Of a stretch of 64,000 nucleotides of DNA, positions 49,266-58,734 are shown piece after piece. Source of the DNA: Hymenobacter cellulosilyticus. GTDB lineage: Bacteria > Bacteroidota > Bacteroidia > Cytophagales > Hymenobacteraceae. Numbering within the stretch: position 1 is the first letter of the stretch; every line of letters begins with the position of its first letter. A model generated the notes under the pieces. The model was not told the origin of the DNA, did not search any database, and saw only the letters and a list, made by a program, of their open reading frames with translations. Location: assembly GCF_022919215.1 (NCBI RefSeq), contig NZ_CP095046.1:4516501-4580500 (forward strand). The letters run 5' to 3'. The translations under genes and the position numbers were made by a program.

Positions 49266-50060
49266 TTAGCGGGCAGTGTAGTACTTACGGGCCTCAGGCA
49301 GTTCCCGCTGAATATCGGCGATGCGTGTACCGTTGGAGGGGTGAGTCGAGAGGAACTCCGGCGGAGCCGCCTGGTTTTCGCGGGCGTCCATGCGCTGCCA
49401 GAACGCAATTGCACCGTCGGGGTTGTAGCCGGCCATGGCCATGAAGATCAGGCCCAGGTGGTCGGCCTCCGACTCCTGATTACGCCCGTACTTGAGCAAG
49501 CCCACCGACGAGCCCACGCCGAAGGCCTGCAAGGCCAGCTGCTGGGTGCCTTCCGGCTTGGAAGCCAGGGCTGCCGACAAGGCCTGGCCGCCGTAGCTCT
49601 GCAGCAGGCCCTGGCTCATGCGCTCCGAGCCGTGCTTGGCCACGGCGTGGGCAATTTCGTGGGCCATAACTACCGCCAGGCCGTTTTCGTCCTGGGTGAT
49701 GGGTAGAATGCCGGTGTACACAGCTACCTTGCCGCCGGGCATGCACCAGGCGTTTTCCTGCTTGTCCTCAATAACGTTGAACTCCCAGGCGTAGCCAGCC
49801 AGCGCGTCCTGCTGGTTCTGGCTGCGGAAGTAGGTTTCGACGGCCTGCTGAATGCGCTGACCCACGCGCCGCACCAGGGCTACCTGGGTCGAGTTGGTCG
49901 AGAGTTTACTGGTTCTCAGCACTTCCTGGTATTGCTGCACGGCCAGGGCGTTGATTTCAGCGTCGGAAACCAGGCTGAGCTGGCGCCGGCCCGTAATTGG
50001 GACGGTGGAGCAGGCCGTGGCGGCCAGCAGGCAGCTGGCCAGCATAAGCTTCTTAATCAT
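49266..50060 (-). CDS. M48 family metalloprotease, lipoprotein
   Basis: Intact, 264 residues. LoiP/BepA-like envelope protease. Lipoprotein signal ending LLAATACSTVP, then the N-terminal ITGRRQLSLVSDAEINALAV. Zinc motif MAHEIAHAVAKHGSERMS and third ligand Glu in NQESEADHLG; C-terminal FLSTHPSNGTRIADIQREL. Degrades or helps fold outer-membrane proteins in the periplasm. First gene of a minus-strand operon with the lipoprotein 24 bp downstream. Confidence 0.92.
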   Translation of the reverse strand: MIKKLMLASCLLAATACSTVPITGRRQLSLVSDAEINALAVQQYQEVLRTSKLSTNSTQVALVRRVGQRIQQAVETYFRSQNQQDALAGYAWEFNVIEDKQENAWCMPGGKVAVYTGILPITQDENGLAVVMAHEIAHAVAKHGSERMSQGLLQSYGGQALSAALASKPEGTQQLALQAFGVGSSVGLLKYGRNQESEADHLGLIFMAMAGYNPDGAIAFWQRMDARENQAAPPEFLSTHPSNGTRIADIQRELPEARKYYTAR

Positions 50061-50239
50061 GGTAGCTTCAGAGTTAGAGAGAAATGAAGCGCGGCACTAC
50101 GGAACGCAGGCTTGCCGCCGCGGCCTACTGTGCTGCTATACGAACAGCGGCGGGTAAAATGTTTAGGCCCGGATAGTCCAACGAGAGGCGCAGGCGTTAC
50201 GTAGGCGGCATTTTGATTTTCCGGGCCGCGAATTAGCGC

Positions 50240-50247
50240 TATTTTTG
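50240..50247 (+). promoter_or_regulatory. -7 promoter element for the FAH-family gene
   Basis: TATTTTTG, an exact TAnnTTTG match, 33 bp before ATG 50281. The nearest TTG (50213-50215) is 24 bp upstream. Confidence 0.45.
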
Positions 50248-50280
50248 GCCAAATACCTTTTCCCTTCGACTTCCTCTTCC

Positions 50281-50894
50281 ATGAAAATACTCTGCATAGG
50301 CCGCAACTACGCCGAACATATTGCCGAACTCAACAACGAAACGCCCGACGAGCCCGTCATCTTTACCAAGCCCGAAACGGCCCTGCTGCAGCGCGGCATG
50401 CCCTTCTTCTACCCCGATTTCTCGACCGACATTCACCACGAAATCGAGCTGGTGCTGCGCGTGAGCAAGAACGGCAAGAACATCGACCCCAAGTTTGCCC
50501 ACACCTACTTCGACGCCATCGGCCTAGGCATCGACTTTACGGCCCGCGACCTGCAGAGCAAGGCCAAAAGCAAGGGGCTGCCCTGGGACCTGGCCAAAGG
50601 CTTCGACGGCTCGGCCCCGTTGTCGCCCACGTTTAAGCCGGTAACGGACTTTGCCGATCTGGCCAACATCAACTTCCACCTGGAGGTAAACGGCGAGGTA
50701 AAGCAGCGCGGCAACTCGGGCATGATGCTGCACAACTTCGCGGCCCAGATTGCCTACATTTCCCGCTTTATCACCCTGAAAATGGGGGACTTAATATTTA
50801 CCGGCACCCCAGCGGCGTGGGCCCGGTCCAGATTGGCGACCAGCTCGCGGGCTATATTGAGGATGAGAAGTTGTTGGAACTGGCGGTAAAATAG
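50281..50894 (+). CDS. fumarylacetoacetate hydrolase family protein
   Basis: 204 residues. FAH-fold hydrolase/decarboxylase of small 2-oxo acids (YcgM/FAHD1-like). Metal-binding acidic residues in HHEIELVLRV (Glu-x-Glu), IGLGIDFTARDLQSKAKSKG, WDLAKGFDGSAPLSP and IFTGTPSGVGPVQIGDQL. One C is missing in CCCC near 50808-50811; adding it restores GTPSGVGPVQ and ends LLELAVK. Start ATG 50281. The M23 peptidase gene follows at once. Confidence 0.9.
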
Positions 50895-50900
50895 AGTCGA

Positions 50901-52890
50901 GTGCTGCACACACCTTTCCGGGGAAGGCCCCATCTTACTGCTTACGCTGCTCACCACCATGGGCCTGCGCCCCGCCCCATGGCCGGGCAGGAACCCGATT
51001 CGCTGACCAAGCCCAAGCAGGCAACCAACGACCCCACGCCCCGCCCCGCGGTGGCGCCGGGCTATTTTCTATTTCCCATCAAGCCCGGGCAGCCCAACTT
51101 TCTGGCGGCCAGCATGGGCGAGTTGCGGCCCAACCACTTCCACGGCGGCCTCGACATCAAAACCGACGGCCGCACCGACTTACCGGTCTACGCCTCGGCC
51201 GACGGCTACATTTCCCGGGTAAAGCAGTCGGCCTTCGGCTACGGCAACGTACTCTACATCACCCACCCCAACGGGCTGGTAACGGTGTACGGACACCTGA
51301 ACCGCTTTATGGGTCCGGCCGGCGCGTTTCTGCGCGAGAAGCAGTACGAAAAGCAGACCTACGAACTCGAGCTGTTCTTTACCAAGGACCAGTTTCCGGT
51401 GAAGCGGGGCGAAGTGGTGGCCTTGTCGGGTAATACCGGCGGCTCGGCTGGCCCCACCTACACTGGGAAGTGCGCGACGCCCAGGACAACCAGCTGAACC
51501 CCTTGCAGTGGGGCGGTTTCACCGAAATCCAGGACCATATTGCCCCTACCCTGCAGGCCTTTGCCGTGGAGCCCCTCACCATTGACGCCCGGGTGCAGGG
51601 CCGCTTCGACAAGGCCGTGTACGTGCCCAAAGTAGCCCCGGCCGCCGGCGTAGCCACCACCTGGCCCGACACCATCAACGCCTACGGCACCGTGGGCGTG
51701 CTGCTCCAGGCCTTCGACCGGTACGACAACGCCTGGAACAAAAACGGGCTGCAGAAGGTGGAAGTCAAGGTCAACGGGCAGCCGCTGTATTCGCACGTGG
51801 TCGACAACGTGCCGTTTCCCAGCGGCACGCGCACCGTCAACCAGCACGTAGACTACGAGTGGATGATGACCCAGGGCCGCACTTTGCAGAAGCTCTTCGT
51901 GGACGACGGCAACGAGCTGACCATGTACACCACCGGCCCCGGCAAGGGCAAGCTGCGGGTGGAAGACGGCAAGCTCTACGCAGTGGAAGTGCTCATGAGC
52001 GACTCGTATGGCAACACCACGCCCTTGTCGTTTGTGTTGCGCGGGCAAAAGCCGGAGTACACCAAAACCCGCAGCGCGGCGGTAAAAAAGCCCGCCCTAC
52101 GCTGGGAAATCACCCGCAACATCCTCAAGGTTATTGCTGCTGACCCCGACACGGCCCGCCAGGGTGCCAACGCCGTGCTGCTGCGCGACTCCCGCCGCCT
52201 GGAGCTCAAGCCCAGCTACACCACCCAGAGCCAGAACGTGTACCTCTACGACCTGCGCGCCGGCCTGCCCGACTCCATCCGGTTCGGCAGCATCACCAAG
52301 CGCTTCGACCGGCAGGCCCGGATTCCGGCCGGCACCGAGCAGGGCTTCGCCGACAACTTCCTGAACCTGAGCTTCGGGGCCCAGACGTTGTTTGACACGC
52401 TCTACCTGCAAACCAGCTATAAGGACGGCGCCTGGACCGTGCATAATCCCCGGCAGTCGTTGTATTTGCCCCTGCGCATCACGCTCAAGCCTCAAGCCGA
52501 AGTAGCCGACAAGGAGCATTCGGCCGTGTACCTGGTCAATGCCCGCGGGGGCCGCAGCTACGTGGGCGGCAAGTGGGAAGGCAACCAGATTTCCTTTCCG
52601 GCCAAGGTATTCGGCCAGTTCCGCATCTTCGCCGACAACAATGCCCCTCGGCCCGCCTGGTGCGCAAAGGAGCCGGCGGCGTGGCTTTTCAAGTAGGCGA
52701 CGACCTTTCGGGCTTGGCCAGCTACACCCTTCAGGTAGGCGGCCGGTTCCGGCTGCTGCGCTACGAGTACAAGAATTCCACCCTGTTTACCGAGCCTTAC
52801 GACACGGTAGGGCCACCGCTGCGCGGTCCGGCCACGCTGCGTATCACCGACCAGGCCGGCAATGAAAAAGTACTGAGTTTTACGCTGTAG
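50901..52890 (+). CDS. M23 family metallopeptidase (murein endopeptidase)
   Basis: 664 residues after repair. LytM-type zinc peptidase cutting murein cross-links. Seen: HFHGGLDIKTDG and GPHLHWEVRD (zinc ligands H, D and HxH), plus TVYGHLNRFMG. A long C-terminal beta region of about 450 residues follows. At least three C deletions are clear: near 50969-50976 (restoring LRPAPMAGQEPDSL), 51452-51455 (restoring GPHLHWE) and 52642-52645 (restoring NAPSARLVRKGAGG). The 5' end is less certain. GTG 50901, with two further bases restored near 50922-50930, would give a signal peptide ending LLLTLLTTMGLRPAPMAGQ. ATG 50959 would start inside it. Possibly coupled to the FAH gene. Confidence 0.8.
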
Positions 52891-52892
52891 AG

Positions 52893-52921
52893 AAAGGCGG
52901 GCCACAGGGTCCGCCTTTTTT
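52893..52921 (+). terminator. terminator after the M23 gene
   Basis: AAAGGCGG / CCGCCTTT with a 10-nt loop and T-tail. Confidence 0.75.
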
Positions 52922-52994
52922 GTTGAATATCCCTGCCGCACCTCTGCCCGTAGAGCTTTAGCCACAGTTCGCGCTACTTTTCTTCTAACCTACA

Positions 52995-53573
52995 ATGATG
53001 GCCAAACTTCCCAAACGCCTCCAGCCTGTTATCCTCGGAGCCGCCGTGGCAACAATTGCCACGGGCGTAGCTGCCTACTCCTACATCCGCCGCAAGCTGC
53101 ATACTCCGCTGCCCGTGTCGCCCCATGTGGATGTGAAGCGCTACATGGGCCTCTGGTACGAAATTGCCCGCCTGCCCACCCGCTTCGAGAAAGGCTGCGA
53201 GCATGTGACAGCCCAGTACAAGCTGCTGCCCAACGGCAAAGTGAGCGTGCTCAACACCTGCCACAAGGAAGACGTGAACGGCCCGGTGGAAACGGCCAAA
53301 GGCACCGCCCGCATCGTGGATACCACAACCAACGCCAAGCTGCGGGTCAGCTTTTTCTGGCCCTTCGAGGGCGACTACTGGATTCTGGAGCACGACCCCG
53401 AATACCGCTACGCCCTGGTGGGCGAGCCCAGCCGGAAAAACCTGTGGCTGCTGTGCCGGACGCCCCACCTGGAGCGCCCCATCCGCGACCGGCTCGTGGG
53501 CCTGGCCCATTCCCTGGGTTTTCCGACGGAAAACCTGATTTTTACGCCCCAGCCCATGGCTGACAAACCGTAA
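52995..53573 (+). CDS. lipocalin family protein (Blc-like), membrane anchored
   Basis: Intact, 192 residues. N-terminal hydrophobic anchor (VILGAAVATIATGVAAYSYI) without a lipobox Cys, then a lipocalin barrel: signature YMGLWYEIARLPTRFEKGC (Gly-x-Trp), YWILEHDPEYRYALVGEPSR and LWLLCRTPHLERP. Bacterial Blc binds lysolipids or fatty acids at the outer membrane; here an inner-membrane or signal-anchored version is suggested. Start ATG 52995 or 52998. No break. Confidence 0.9.
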   Translation: MMAKLPKRLQPVILGAAVATIATGVAAYSYIRRKLHTPLPVSPHVDVKRYMGLWYEIARLPTRFEKGCEHVTAQYKLLPNGKVSVLNTCHKEDVNGPVETAKGTARIVDTTTNAKLRVSFFWPFEGDYWILEHDPEYRYALVGEPSRKNLWLLCRTPHLERPIRDRLVGLAHSLGFPTENLIFTPQPMADKP

Positions 53574-53593
53574 CCGCCCTCATATTTCGCCTT

Positions 53594-54039
53594 ATGGCCC
53601 TTACTCCCGGCACCCCTGCTCCCGATTTCGAAGCCCTCGACCAGGATGGCAACCTCATCCGCCTCCAAGACTTGCGCGGCAAAAAAGTAGCCCTCTACTT
53701 CTACCCCAAAGACGACACGCCCGGCTGCACGGCCCAGGCCTGCAACCTGCGCGACCACCAGGAAGAACTGACCGCCAAGAACGTGCAGGTTATCGGCGTG
53801 AGCGTGGATAGCGCCAAGTCGCACCAGAAGTTTGTCATGAAGTACGAGCTGCCCTTCCCCTGCTGGTCGATACCGACAAGAAAATCGTGGAAGCCTACGG
53901 CGTGTGGCAGGAAAAATCGATGTACGGCCGCAAGTACATGGGCACCATGCGCCACACCTTCCTCATCAATGAAGAAGGCATCATCGAAAAGGTCATCGAG
54001 AAAGTTGACACCAAGAACCACGCCGCGCAGCTGGTGTAG
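53594..54039 (+). CDS. bcp: thiol peroxidase Bcp (atypical 2-Cys peroxiredoxin)
   Basis: 148 residues. Peroxiredoxin reducing hydroperoxides with a thioredoxin partner. Peroxidatic Cys and resolving Cys in YPKDDTPGCTAQACNLRD (five residues apart), plus VQVIGVSVDS and RHTFLINEEGII. One C is missing in the CCCC near 53856-53859; adding it gives YELPFPLLVDTDKKIVEAYG. Start ATG 53594 (MALTPGTPAPDFEALDQ). Follows the lipocalin gene closely (20 bp) and is probably co-transcribed. Confidence 0.92.
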
Positions 54040-54070
54040 CTAAACGCCACCTGGCCCGCTAACACAGTGT

Positions 54071-54230
54071 GTCATTGCGAGCGAAGCGTGGCAATCCGTC
54101 CTCTGCGAAGGTAGTCACACTCTTTTACCAGAAAGCCCTTTACTACCGCAATAGTAAAGGGCTTTTCATTTTAGAATACTCAGCGCATTTCAGAGGACGG
54201 ATTGCTTCGTCCTTCGTCCTCGCAAGGACA
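54071..54230. repeat. composite intergenic inverted repeat, type 2
   Basis: Outer arms CATTGCGAGCGAAG… / …CTCGCAAGG, second arms GCAATCCGTCCTCTG / CAGAGGACGGATTGC (perfect), and a central hairpin AAAGCCCTTTACT / AGTAAAGGGCTTT (54132-54165). Same type as 36830-36983; the inner hairpin closely matches that of 32404-32590. Confidence 0.85.
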
Positions 54231-54370
54231 GAGGCCGGTAACGCCACTCTGCATGTGAGCTGCTTATTTCATCTAGTCCGGAAAAGATTATCTTTTACCA
54301 AACCTACCTATCGTGAACGGTTCCGGTAAGAAGCCTTGCGTTTTGGGCTGGGTGCCTTCGCCAAGACCGT

Positions 54371-54378
54371 TACCTTTG
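54371..54378 (+). promoter_or_regulatory. -7 promoter element for transketolase
   Basis: TACCTTTG, an exact TAnnTTTG match, 27 bp before ATG 54405. Confidence 0.5.
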
Positions 54379-54404
54379 CCAGCGTAAACCCTCTTCCCAA
54401 TTCC

Positions 54405-55283
54405 ATGTCCCAGGAAAACACCCTTACCGCCACCGACCAGAAAAGCGTGGCAGAGCTCAAGCAGATTGCGGCCCAGGTGCGCCGCGACATCGTGCGCATG
54501 GTGCACGCCGTCAACTCGGGCCATCCCGGCGGCTCCCTCGGCTGCGCCGACTTGCTGGTTGCCTTGTACTTCCGCATTATGAAGCACAACCCCAGCTTCA
54601 GCATGAAAGGCGAAGGCGAAGACCTGTTTTTCCTGTCGAACGGCCACATTTCGCCCGTATTCTACTCGGTGCTGGCCCGCTCGGGCTACTTCCCCGTGAG
54701 CGAGTTGGCGACCTTCCGCAAGCTGAATTCGCGCTTGCAGGGCCACCCCGCCACCCACGAGCACCTGCCCGGCATCCGCATTGCTTCGGGCTCCTTGGGC
54801 CAGGGCATGAGCGTGGCCATCGGCGCGGCTCAGGCCAAGAAGCTCAACGGCGACAACCGCCTCGTGTACGTGCTTATGGGCGACGGCGAGCTGGAAGAAG
54901 GCCAGGTATGGGAAGCAGCTATGTATGCCCCCCACCACAAAGTTGACAACCTGATTGCCATCGTAGACCGCAACGGCCAGCAGATTGACGGCTCGACCGA
55001 AGAAATCATGGACCTGGGCAACCTGCGCGCGAAATTTGAAGCCTTTGGCTGGCGCGTGCTCGAAACCGACGGCAACGACCTGGAAAAGCTGGTGCCAACC
55101 CTGGAAGAAGCCGGCAAGCTCAGCGGCCAGGGTCAGCCCACGATGATTCTGATGGATACCCAGATGGGCTACGGCGTGGATTACATGATGGGCACCCACA
55201 AGTGGCACGGCACCGCCCCGAACGACGAGCAACTGGAAAAAGCCCTGCAGCAGCTGCTGGTAGAAGAAGCCGGCGACTACTAA
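54405..55283 (+). CDS. transketolase, N-terminal subunit
   Basis: Intact, 292 residues. Thiamine-diphosphate-binding half of a split transketolase (pentose phosphate pathway, two-carbon transfer between sugars). Motifs: NSGHPGGSLGCADLLVALYF, FLSNGHISPVFYSVLA, the ThDP motif VLMGDGELEEGQVWEAAMYA and MGYGVDYMMGTHKWHG. Ends naturally at 55283. The C-terminal subunit is at 57461-58420; together they give a normal heterodimeric enzyme as in other Bacteroidota. Two unrelated genes lie between the halves. Confidence 0.94.
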   Translation: MSQENTLTATDQKSVAELKQIAAQVRRDIVRMVHAVNSGHPGGSLGCADLLVALYFRIMKHNPSFSMKGEGEDLFFLSNGHISPVFYSVLARSGYFPVSELATFRKLNSRLQGHPATHEHLPGIRIASGSLGQGMSVAIGAAQAKKLNGDNRLVYVLMGDGELEEGQVWEAAMYAPHHKVDNLIAIVDRNGQQIDGSTEEIMDLGNLRAKFEAFGWRVLETDGNDLEKLVPTLEEAGKLSGQGQPTMILMDTQMGYGVDYMMGTHKWHGTAPNDEQLEKALQQLLVEEAGDY

Positions 55284-55411
55284 GCCACGGTTCCGCTGTT
55301 GACAGGCTGATGTAAATCGGGTTGTACAAGCCAACGTACTAAGTTTTCCAAGGAAAATCGTCAGGCTCCTCTCTCCTTTTTCGGAGAGGGGCCGGGGGTG
55401 AGGCTCCACGT

Positions 55412-56812
55412 ATGCGCCGCTTATCCGTTCTTCTGCGCTGGGTTCTGTTACTGGCCCTCTGGCCGGTTTCGGCTCTGCGTGCCCAGAACGTGGCGCCGGA
55501 AAAGCCGAAGGTGACGCGCATCCTGTTCGTGCTGGATGCGTCGGGCTCAATGATGGCGCCCTGGGAAGGCAAACCGCGCTGGGACGTGGCCCGCAATCTT
55601 CTCTCGAAGATGGTAGACTCGCTCAACGCCTACCCTAACCTGGAGCTGGCCTTGCGGGCCTACGGGCATCAGCACCCCAACTCGGAAAACAACTGCGAGG
55701 ACTCGAAGCTGGAAGTGCCCTTTGCGCCCAAAAACGCCAAGGCCATCAAAGCCCGCCTCGCGACGCTGAAAGCTCAGGGCAACACCCCGATTACCTACTC
55801 CATCCTGCAATCGGCCAGTGACTTCCCGACGGACCGCAGCTCCCGCAACGTGCTGATTCTGATAACCGACGGGCTGGAATCGTGCAAAGGCGACCCGTGC
55901 GCTACCTCGGTAGCGTTGCAGCGCAAGCACGTATTTCTGCGGCCGTTTATTATCGGGCTCGGCGCCGAGCGGGACTTTGGCAAGCAGCTCGAATGCCTGG
56001 GTCAGTACTACAATGCGGCCGACGTGAAGACCTTCCGCAGCATCCTCGACAACGTCATTTCCCAGACGCTGACCAAAACCACGGTCAGCATCAACCTGAC
56101 CGACGAGGCCGGCAAGCCGGTGGAAAGCAACGTGAACATGACCTTTGTGAACAACGTCACGGAAACGCCCGAGTACAACTACGTGCACTACCGCGACGCG
56201 CAGGGCAAGCCCGACGTGCTCGACATCGACGCGCTGCAGAGCTACGACTTGGTCATCAATACGGTGCCTCCGGTGCGGCAGCAGAATCTACCAATCCGGC
56301 CCGGCAAGGCCAACGTGCTGACCTACAAAACACCCCAGGGCACCCTGGCGTTGCAGTCGCCGAATATCTCGCCGAACCCCTACGGCAAGGTGCAGGCGGT
56401 GGTACGAGCCCAGGGCAACCCGGCCACGGTGGTAGCGCTGAACGTTGGCACGAAGCAAAAGCTGCTGGCCGGCAACTACGAAGTGGAGCTGCTGACCCTG
56501 CCCCGCATCGTGCGCCGCATCAGCATCCGGCAAGGTCAGGAAACGACCGTAACCTACGACGCACCCGGCACGCTCAACATCGTGACGGACCTGAAAGGCT
56601 ACGGCAGCATCTACCGCCTCAATAACGACGAGTCGCAGACCTGGGTGTATAACTTGCCCGAAGGCAGCAGCAAAGTCAACTTGCCCATGCAGCCGGGTGC
56701 TTACCGCCTGGTGTTTCGCACGGCCACGGCCACCGGCAGCAAGTTTACCGATGTGCGCAACTTCACCATCCGCCCGGGCCAGACTAGCTCGGTTAGCATG
56801 TTTAACAAATGA
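55412..56812 (+). CDS. secreted VWA domain protein
   Basis: Intact, 466 residues. Signal peptide (RWVLLLALWPVSALRAQ), von Willebrand A domain with MIDAS ILFVLDASGSMMAPWEGK (about 38-55), NTPITYSILQSASDFP and LILITDGLESC. The C-terminal 230 residues are beta-rich repeats (LTDEAGKPVESNVNMTF, YEVELLTLPRIVRRISI). Metal-dependent adhesion or protein-binding, periplasmic or surface. Start ATG 55412. Its stop lies 3 bp before the next start, so it pairs with the membrane protein. Confidence 0.88.
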   Translation: MRRLSVLLRWVLLLALWPVSALRAQNVAPEKPKVTRILFVLDASGSMMAPWEGKPRWDVARNLLSKMVDSLNAYPNLELALRAYGHQHPNSENNCEDSKLEVPFAPKNAKAIKARLATLKAQGNTPITYSILQSASDFPTDRSSRNVLILITDGLESCKGDPCATSVALQRKHVFLRPFIIGLGAERDFGKQLECLGQYYNAADVKTFRSILDNVISQTLTKTTVSINLTDEAGKPVESNVNMTFVNNVTETPEYNYVHYRDAQGKPDVLDIDALQSYDLVINTVPPVRQQNLPIRPGKANVLTYKTPQGTLALQSPNISPNPYGKVQAVVRAQGNPATVVALNVGTKQKLLAGNYEVELLTLPRIVRRISIRQGQETTVTYDAPGTLNIVTDLKGYGSIYRLNNDESQTWVYNLPEGSSKVNLPMQPGAYRLVFRTATATGSKFTDVRNFTIRPGQTSSVSMFNK

Positions 56813-56815
56813 ACC

Positions 56816-57418
56816 ATGGGTGAGTCTACGCTGGAAAAGGTATTGGTCGTGCTGGAAAAGGTTGCCTGGCCGTTTGCCCTGTTTGGTTTCATTGGAAAAT
56901 GGAATCTGCTGGATGGTGCCGACGGTCTGTTGCTACTGGGGCTCACGAATTTGAGTCTGGTGTACTTGGTTCGGGCCTTTCTGCCGGACGAGCCCGTAGG
57001 CGACGGTGTAGCGGAATACACCGGTATTTCTACCTCGCCGGAGCCAACCTTCTGGCAGGAGGTTATGTCGCCCAAAATCCTTGGTATCAGCAGCGCTCTA
57101 GTGTTTGTTGGCATCGAGTTTAAGGCCAAGGCCTGGGACGGGGGCACGTATATGCTGCTCGCCGGAACCGGTACTGTGGTCCTGGTCATCTTGCTGCAGG
57201 CTCTGCAACAGCGCCTCAGCCAGCGGGCGTTGCTCACCGCCGTTCTGGGTGCCAGCATGCTCTACGTAACACCAGAGACGCTGGTGCGCCAGTTTCACCA
57301 GGACGACCCGGTGCTGGTCGAAAAAATGCTTCATCAATTGGCCCATCCTCAGGATAAGGCCGCTGCGGCTGCTGTAACGCAGCACGAACGTCAGAAGCGC
57401 TTAGCGCGGTATGAATAA
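56816..57418 (+). CDS. integral membrane protein of unknown function
   Basis: Intact, 200 residues, start ATG 56816 just 3 bp after the VWA stop. Four hydrophobic segments (about 14-30, 35-55, 85-105, 115-130) and a charged C-terminal tail (KAAAAAVTQHERQKRLARYE). No family recognised. Likely functional partner of the VWA protein through co-translation. It lies between the transketolase halves. Confidence 0.7.
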   Translation: MGESTLEKVLVVLEKVAWPFALFGFIGKWNLLDGADGLLLLGLTNLSLVYLVRAFLPDEPVGDGVAEYTGISTSPEPTFWQEVMSPKILGISSALVFVGIEFKAKAWDGGTYMLLAGTGTVVLVILLQALQQRLSQRALLTAVLGASMLYVTPETLVRQFHQDDPVLVEKMLHQLAHPQDKAAAAAVTQHERQKRLARYE

Positions 57419-57460
57419 ATAAATCGTCAAGCCGGACTTTCTAGTCCATAAATTCCCAAC

Positions 57461-58420
57461 ATGAAAGATTTCCCTTACACCGAATCAAAAGACACCCGCT
57501 CCGGCTTTGGCGTGGGTTTGCACGAGCTGGGCAAAAGCAACCCCAACGTGGTAGCGCTGACGGCCGACCTGACCGGCTCGCTCAAAATGGACGCCTTTAA
57601 GAAGGACTTCCCCGAGCGTTTCTTCCAGGTGGGCATTGCCGAAGCCAACATGATGGGCATTGCGGCCGGCCTCACCATCGGCGGCAAAATCCCCTTCACC
57701 GGCACGTTTGCCAACTTCAGCACCGGCCGCGTCTACGACCAGATCCGTCAGAGCATTGCCTACTCGGATAAGAACGTGAAGATCTGCGCCTCGCACGCCG
57801 GCGTGACGCTGGGCGAAGACGGAGCTACCCACCAGATTCTGGAAGACCTGGGCATGATGAAAATGCTGCCCCACATGACGGTCATCAACCCCTGCGACTT
57901 CAACCAGACCAAGGCCGCTACCATTGCCATTGCCGAGCACGAAGGCCCCGTGTACCTGCGCTTCGGCCGCCCGGTAGTGCCCAACTTCACCCCCGCCGAC
58001 CAGAAGTTCGAAATCGGTAAGGCCGTGATGCTGAACGAAGGCGCCGACGTGAGCATCTTCGCCACCGGCCACCTGGTGTGGAAGGCCATCCTGGCTGGCC
58101 ACATCCTGGCCGAGAAAGGCATCGACGCGGAAATCATCAACATCCACACCATCAAGCCCCTCGACGCCCAGGCCATCCTGGAGTCGGTGCGCAAGACGCG
58201 CTGCGCCGTGTCGGCCGAAGAGCACCAGATGAACGGCGGCCTCGGCGACAGTATCGCCCAGCTGCTGGCCCGCGAGGAGCCCCTGCCCCTGGAAATGGTA
58301 GCCGTGAACGACTCCTTCGGCGAGTCGGGCACTCCCGACCAGCTCATGGAGAAATACGGCCTGATGGAAAACGACATTGTGAAAGCCGTGGAGAAAGTAC
58401 TGGCTCGTAAGGCGAAGTAG
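57461..58420 (+). CDS. transketolase, C-terminal subunit
   Basis: Intact, 319 residues. Pyrimidine-binding and C-terminal domains: TADLTGSLKMDAFKKDFPER, FFQVGIAEANMMGIAAGLTI, ICASHAGVTLGEDGATHQIL, PVYLRFGRPVVPNF, and the regulatory domain INIHTIKPLDAQAILESV, SAEEHQMNGGLGDSIAQLL. Completes the transketolase with 54405-55283. Start ATG 57461, 43 bp after the preceding gene, so one long transcript from 54405 is possible. Terminator follows. Confidence 0.94.
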   Translation: MKDFPYTESKDTRSGFGVGLHELGKSNPNVVALTADLTGSLKMDAFKKDFPERFFQVGIAEANMMGIAAGLTIGGKIPFTGTFANFSTGRVYDQIRQSIAYSDKNVKICASHAGVTLGEDGATHQILEDLGMMKMLPHMTVINPCDFNQTKAATIAIAEHEGPVYLRFGRPVVPNFTPADQKFEIGKAVMLNEGADVSIFATGHLVWKAILAGHILAEKGIDAEIINIHTIKPLDAQAILESVRKTRCAVSAEEHQMNGGLGDSIAQLLAREEPLPLEMVAVNDSFGESGTPDQLMEKYGLMENDIVKAVEKVLARKAK

Positions 58421-58445
58421 ATTCTTTCGGTTAATCAGTAACAGA

Positions 58446-58483
58446 AACGGCCCCGGTTGCGCGATGCAGCCGGGGCCGTTTTT
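58446..58483 (+). terminator. terminator after transketolase
   Basis: AACGGCCCCGG-TTGC / GCAG-CCGGGGCCGTT, followed by T5. Confidence 0.9.
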
Positions 58484-58734
58484 GCTTATGTGAAGTACCC
58501 CTATAAGTGGTCTAACAAGCGGCAATGCCAGCCGTATCCGGCCAAAATACTCAGAAGTGGGTATGCCGCCGCCGCCTGGGAGGCAGTACTTTTGTGACGG
58601 CATTTCTAGCGTCGGGCCAGTGGTGCAGAGCCAAATGTTCCGCGGCTACGCCGATGCGATAACCCATTGCCAAAGCCCATCCCCTGCCTGAGTAAGCTCC
58701 CAGGCTTTTATTCCACCTTTTTTCTGCACTCCTA

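Noticed and set aside
32404..54230. CRISPR array from the recurring CCCTTTAC hairpins
   Set aside because: Copies are kilobases apart and lie in single intergenic regions; no regular spacers and no cas genes.
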